The notes under the pieces were generated by a model. It ran no database searches. It saw only the letters and a program-made list of their open reading frames with translations, and was not told the DNA's origin. From Flavobacterium daemonense (GTDB lineage Bacteria; Bacteroidota; Bacteroidia; Flavobacteriales; Flavobacteriaceae): a DNA stretch of 64,000 bases. Position numbers and translations under genes: made by a program. Shown here piece after piece: positions 61,192-64,000 of the stretch. The DNA lies in contig NZ_VJYD01000001.1 of the NCBI RefSeq assembly GCF_007341385.1, positions 479,147 through 543,146 on the forward strand, written 5' to 3'. Each line of letters begins with the position of its first letter. Position 1 is the stretch's first letter.

Positions 61192-61331
61192 GCTGAAAAT
61201 TTATAAAAAGATTAAATAGCAATTAATGATTTATTTTTTTTCTACAAACAATTATTAATATGCTACTTTTATGTTTTTTAAATTTAGGAAAAAATAAGCA
61301 AAATTCAGCTTTCTTAAAAAATTTATTAATT

Positions 61332-62198
61332 ATGGCAAAAAAGGAAACTAATCCTACTAAATCATTAAAAATTCCACAGTTTATTATTCTATCCTGTAAA
61401 ATTTGCGCTTTTATTTCAACCAAATTGGTTACCAAATATGCAGCGAAATTATTTACAACACCAATAAAACATAAGGTTCCAAAACGAGAACTTGAAATGG
61501 ATTCTAAAAGTGTTCACAAAATAATTCATGTCCCAGCGATAAATAAAAATATTGTGACATATCAATATGGAGAAAGCGATCGTAAAATTTTATTAGTCCA
61601 TGGATGGTCTGGAAGAGGCACTCAGCTGTTTAAAATAGCAGACGAACTTTTGAAAAATGGTTTTTCAACAGTTAGTTTCGATGCTCCAGCACATGGAAAA
61701 TCAAGAGGAAAATCTACGATAATGTCTGAGTTTATTGCTTCTATATTAGAACTTGAAAAACAATTTGGACCTTTCGAAATGGCAATAGGTCATTCACTTG
61801 GTGGAATGTCAGTTTTAAACGCAATAAAAGACGGACTACAAACGAATAAGGCAATTATAATAGGAAGCGGTGATATTGTACAGGATATTTTGGATGAGTT
61901 CATTTCAAAATTAGGTTTAAAACAAGAAATAAGTGAACGCCTGCGTAATCTTTTTGAAGAGAAATATCAAGTCAAAATGGATGACTTTTCAGCCTACAGA
62001 GCAGCACAGAAAGTAAAAATACCAGTTTTAGTAATTCATGACAATGATGATCCTGAAGTTTCTGTTAAAGCTGGAATTCATATTCATCAACAACTCGAAA
62101 ATGGAACTGTGTATTTAACCGATGGATTGGGACACAGAAAAATACTTGGCAATCAAAATGTTATAAAAAAAATCATGAATTTCATCAAAACTAACTAA
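61332..62198 (+). CDS. Alpha/beta hydrolase
   Basis: From the ATG at 61332 the product has 288 residues. A frame to 61260 exists but adds a hydrophobic stretch with no other support. The fold is shown by LLVHGWSGRGTQ (oxyanion region), nucleophile Ser in GHSLGGMS, Asp in VIHDNDDPEVS and His in GLGHRKIL. Substrate unknown. Confidence 0.87.
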   Translation: MAKKETNPTKSLKIPQFIILSCKICAFISTKLVTKYAAKLFTTPIKHKVPKRELEMDSKSVHKIIHVPAINKNIVTYQYGESDRKILLVHGWSGRGTQLFKIADELLKNGFSTVSFDAPAHGKSRGKSTIMSEFIASILELEKQFGPFEMAIGHSLGGMSVLNAIKDGLQTNKAIIIGSGDIVQDILDEFISKLGLKQEISERLRNLFEEKYQVKMDDFSAYRAAQKVKIPVLVIHDNDDPEVSVKAGIHIHQQLENGTVYLTDGLGHRKILGNQNVIKKIMNFIKTN

Positions 62199-62246
62199 TT
62201 TTGTGATAGTTACAGCTTACAATTTCTAATTTAAACTAAAACTGAA

Positions 62247-62891
62247 ATGGATTTATTTGGAGAAACAACAGATTGGGAAATAAAACTGAAACCTATTTTG
62301 AATAAATATAAAGGCAAAAAGCATCCTTTAGAATATAAAAACACCTATCAGTTATTAGTAATGGTAATTTTGTCAGCACAAGATTCTGATGCAAATATTA
62401 ACAAAATAGCACCTGTGCTATTTGAAAAATTCCCAACACTTAACAGTTTATCAAAAACAGACCTTGAAACATTAATTTCATACATAAGTAAAGTTCGGAA
62501 TTTTGGCACAAAAGCAAATTGGCTTTTAGAAATTGCAAAAACACTTAAAAATGATGCTGATATTCCTTTAAACATGAAAGAGTTAACGGCATTGAAAGGA
62601 GTCGGAAGAAAATCAGCAAATGTTATTCTGAGAGAAACAAATCAACCGGCAGAAGGCATTATTGCCGATTTACATGTCATTCGTGTCGCACCTAGAATCG
62701 GAATAATAAAAGAAGCAAAAGATGGCAATAAAGTAGAGAAAGATTTAATGCAGGTTTTGCCAAAAAGTATTTGGTCTGAAATTGGAATGGCAATATCATT
62801 TTTAGGAAGAGAAACCTGTAGACCAAAACCAAAATGTGACGAATGCCCTTTGACCGATTTTTGCTTTTATTATGCTACAGAAGTTCTTTAA
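62247..62891 (+). CDS. nth: Endonuclease III-type DNA glycosylase
   Basis: The 214-residue protein has the HhH-GPD fold: LKGVGRKSANVIL with catalytic K122, and IADLHVIRVAPR with D141. A C-terminal iron-sulphur site has C191, C197, C200 and C206. The spacing is C-x5-C-x2-C-x5-C, one residue shorter than the classical C-x6-C-x2-C-x5-C. It removes oxidised pyrimidines and nicks abasic sites. It ends three bases from the convergent 62895 gene. Confidence 0.9.
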   Translation: MDLFGETTDWEIKLKPILNKYKGKKHPLEYKNTYQLLVMVILSAQDSDANINKIAPVLFEKFPTLNSLSKTDLETLISYISKVRNFGTKANWLLEIAKTLKNDADIPLNMKELTALKGVGRKSANVILRETNQPAEGIIADLHVIRVAPRIGIIKEAKDGNKVEKDLMQVLPKSIWSEIGMAISFLGRETCRPKPKCDECPLTDFCFYYATEVL

Positions 62892-62894
62892 AAG

Positions 62895-63329
62895 TTATTT
62901 TCTTCGAGTATCAATTAAATATATAATTTCCCAAGAATCTTTTTCTTTAAACAAAGTAAAAGTATTTACTCCTGAATGACTTAATTTATCATTTAGATAA
63001 AATTCATAAGGCGCCCAAACATGCGCCATTGTTCCATCAATTTGAATAGTATAACTAAGTATTTTCTCCTGAAACTTCATAATCGACGGAATTGATGCAA
63101 TTGATTTATAAAATTCATTAGCTTTTTCCTCAGATAATTTATTTCCCTTTGAAACACTCTCACTAATGGATTGAAGAATCATCTTATCAGCACAAACCAA
63201 TTTTATTTTCAAAGTATCTTTTTGATGAAATCCTTCAAAAAAAGTTTCAATAGTTTTTTGAACTTCCTGTTTTTGAGCATTAACCGAAAATCCTACAAGC
63301 AAAAAACAAATAATTATAGAAAATTTCAT
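62895..63329 (-). CDS. Secreted NTF2-like protein
   Basis: From the ATG at 63329 the product has 144 residues with a signal peptide (MKFSIIICFLLVGFSVNA). The mature part has the cone-shaped NTF2-like layout: a helical start (EVQKTIETFFEGFHQKD), then strands with VWAPYEFYLND and the closing VNTFTLFKEKDSWEIIYL. Such proteins often bind small ligands; no catalytic residues are certain. Confidence 0.75.
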   Translation of the reverse strand: MKFSIIICFLLVGFSVNAQKQEVQKTIETFFEGFHQKDTLKIKLVCADKMILQSISESVSKGNKLSEEKANEFYKSIASIPSIMKFQEKILSYTIQIDGTMAHVWAPYEFYLNDKLSHSGVNTFTLFKEKDSWEIIYLIDTRRK

Positions 63330-63341
63330 GGTTATCAAATT

Positions 63342-63794
63342 TTAAACACCAAATTGAGAAAGATGATGCTCTAAATGTTTTGCAAACATATTATTCCATT
63401 CTGCCGATGTTAACTTCCCAAAAGAATGAGAATCTTTTCCTTCAAAACTATTTTCACCAATCTCTTGAGTTTTATCAATATAAGCTATTAGACGATTTTT
63501 TTCAATTTCGAAATTGCGATCATTTTTAATAATAAACTGAGGAGCTGTGTGAACATTTCTAGGATAAGGCTTATCACCTACAACTGTATTTTTTGCAAGC
63601 AATTTCAAAATGAATTTCATAAATGTGTTTGGTTTCGGATGAATATTATCATAAACCATTTCGTATGTAACATTACAATGTGCAAGCATTTGAGCAACTG
63701 TCATTTTACCCCATAATCCTTTTGAATCTGGTCTAAGCTCATTTATTCTATTAATAAACTGATTACAATCTTCTTTCTGGAAAACATTTTGCAT
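63342..63794 (-). CDS. DUF1569 (DinB-like) protein
   Basis: The 150-residue protein has WGKMTVAQMLAHCNVTYEM near residue 28-46, with a His that probably binds metal, and a closing NNMFAKHLEHHLSQFGV. The pattern matches DUF1569, a branch of the DinB/YfiT metal-binding helical-bundle superfamily. Thiol-dependent chemistry is known for relatives; the substrate here is unknown. It is the last gene before the rRNA operon on the minus strand. Confidence 0.85.
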   Translation of the reverse strand: MQNVFQKEDCNQFINRINELRPDSKGLWGKMTVAQMLAHCNVTYEMVYDNIHPKPNTFMKFILKLLAKNTVVGDKPYPRNVHTAPQFIIKNDRNFEIEKNRLIAYIDKTQEIGENSFEGKDSHSFGKLTSAEWNNMFAKHLEHHLSQFGV

Positions 63795-63894
63795 AATGAT
63801 ATATTTATATGAGAAAGTAAAAATAGGAATTTTATAATAAATATTTTATCAAAAAAGATTTTCAATAAGACCAAGAATCTCTAAAAACAAAAAA

Positions 63895-63922
63895 AATCCT
63901 CATCAAGTGAATGATGAGGATT
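63895..63922 (-). terminator. Terminator of the rRNA operon
   Basis: AATCCTCATCA and its exact complement form an 11-bp stem with a six-base loop. T residues follow on the minus strand. It lies about ten bases downstream of the 5S rRNA 3' end. Confidence 0.9.
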
Positions 63923-63931
63923 CTCAAAAGA

Positions 63932-64000
63932 AAGGCGACGACATACTCTCCCACAAAACTGCAGTACCATCTGCGCTGGCGGGCTTAACTTCTCTGTTCG
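63932..64000 (-). rRNA. rrf: 5S ribosomal RNA (3' part; gene continues beyond the window)
   Basis: The minus-strand sequence ends in GTGGGAGAGTATGTCGTCG, and the plus strand shows the familiar 5S complement (ACTCTCCCAC...CAGTACCATC...GGGCTTAACTTCTCTGTTCG). The remaining 5' part and the 23S and 16S genes must lie to the right. The exact 3' end is estimated to within a few bases. Confidence 0.93.

Noticed and set aside
61260..61331. Upstream start for the alpha/beta hydrolase
   Set aside because: The extra segment is hydrophobic but not a proper signal peptide, and the ATG at 61332 fits the family better.
1..64000. tRNA genes or insertion sequences
   Set aside because: No cloverleaf-like sequence or transposase frame was found in the window.

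Overview
The window looks like a Flavobacterium (Bacteroidota) chromosome carrying most of a tailed-phage prophage. The host assignment rests on Bacteroidota-type promoters (TTTG-N19/20-TAnnTTTG), weak Shine-Dalgarno signals, high A+T, and genes typical of the family: type IX secretion protein PorQ next to cmk, BlaI/M56 pairs, ExbD proteins, a TTG-started ECF sigma operon and a glgA-glgC-glgB cluster. The window ends inside a 5S rRNA gene on the minus strand.

Positions 1 to about 28,225 are prophage; its left end and integrase lie outside the window. The left part (1-6,300) is an accessory and control region. It holds tandem palindromic operators, a PD-(D/E)XK-type nuclease gene overlapping a GH19 endolysin gene, several unrecognised genes with their own host-type promoters and terminators, a SRAP (HMCES/YedK-type) gene, and a 1-kb stretch with two matching operator palindromes and two very small membrane-peptide genes. 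The late region (6,302-28,131, almost all minus strand) reads, in transcription order: sigma factor, small and large terminase, a probable tail-assembly-chaperone pair joined by a -1 frameshift, small tail genes, two large tail-tip proteins, tape measure, protease-scaffold fusion, major capsid, probable tail tube, portal, connector, a 1504-residue fibre and holin. A plus-strand lipoprotein moron interrupts it at 16,783-17,208.

The most striking pattern is a promoter family inside the prophage. The sequence TTTAC-N18-TATAAT occurs upstream of the phage sigma gene, the protease/capsid block and the holin. A TATAAT with a different -35 precedes the terminase genes. This differs from the host promoter type used by the accessory genes, so the phage sigma factor probably directs a dedicated late regulon and its own gene. 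At two of these promoters the predicted transcription start is the A of the ATG, which implies leaderless mRNAs.

The right prophage boundary falls in an MFS transporter gene, which has lost its first part. The host region (28,232-64,000) contains a duplicated BlaI/M56 signalling module, an EamA exporter, a fasciclin protein, an LD-carboxypeptidase, duplicated ExbD genes sharing 110 identical bases, rpsA, a nucleoside transporter, cmk, an L,D-transpeptidase-like protein, porQ, lon, an ECF sigma/membrane/cell-surface operon, a UMF1-type transporter, an M48 lipoprotein protease, a GH31 alpha-glucosidase with the glycogen synthesis genes, an alpha/beta hydrolase, endonuclease III and two small proteins before the rRNA operon.
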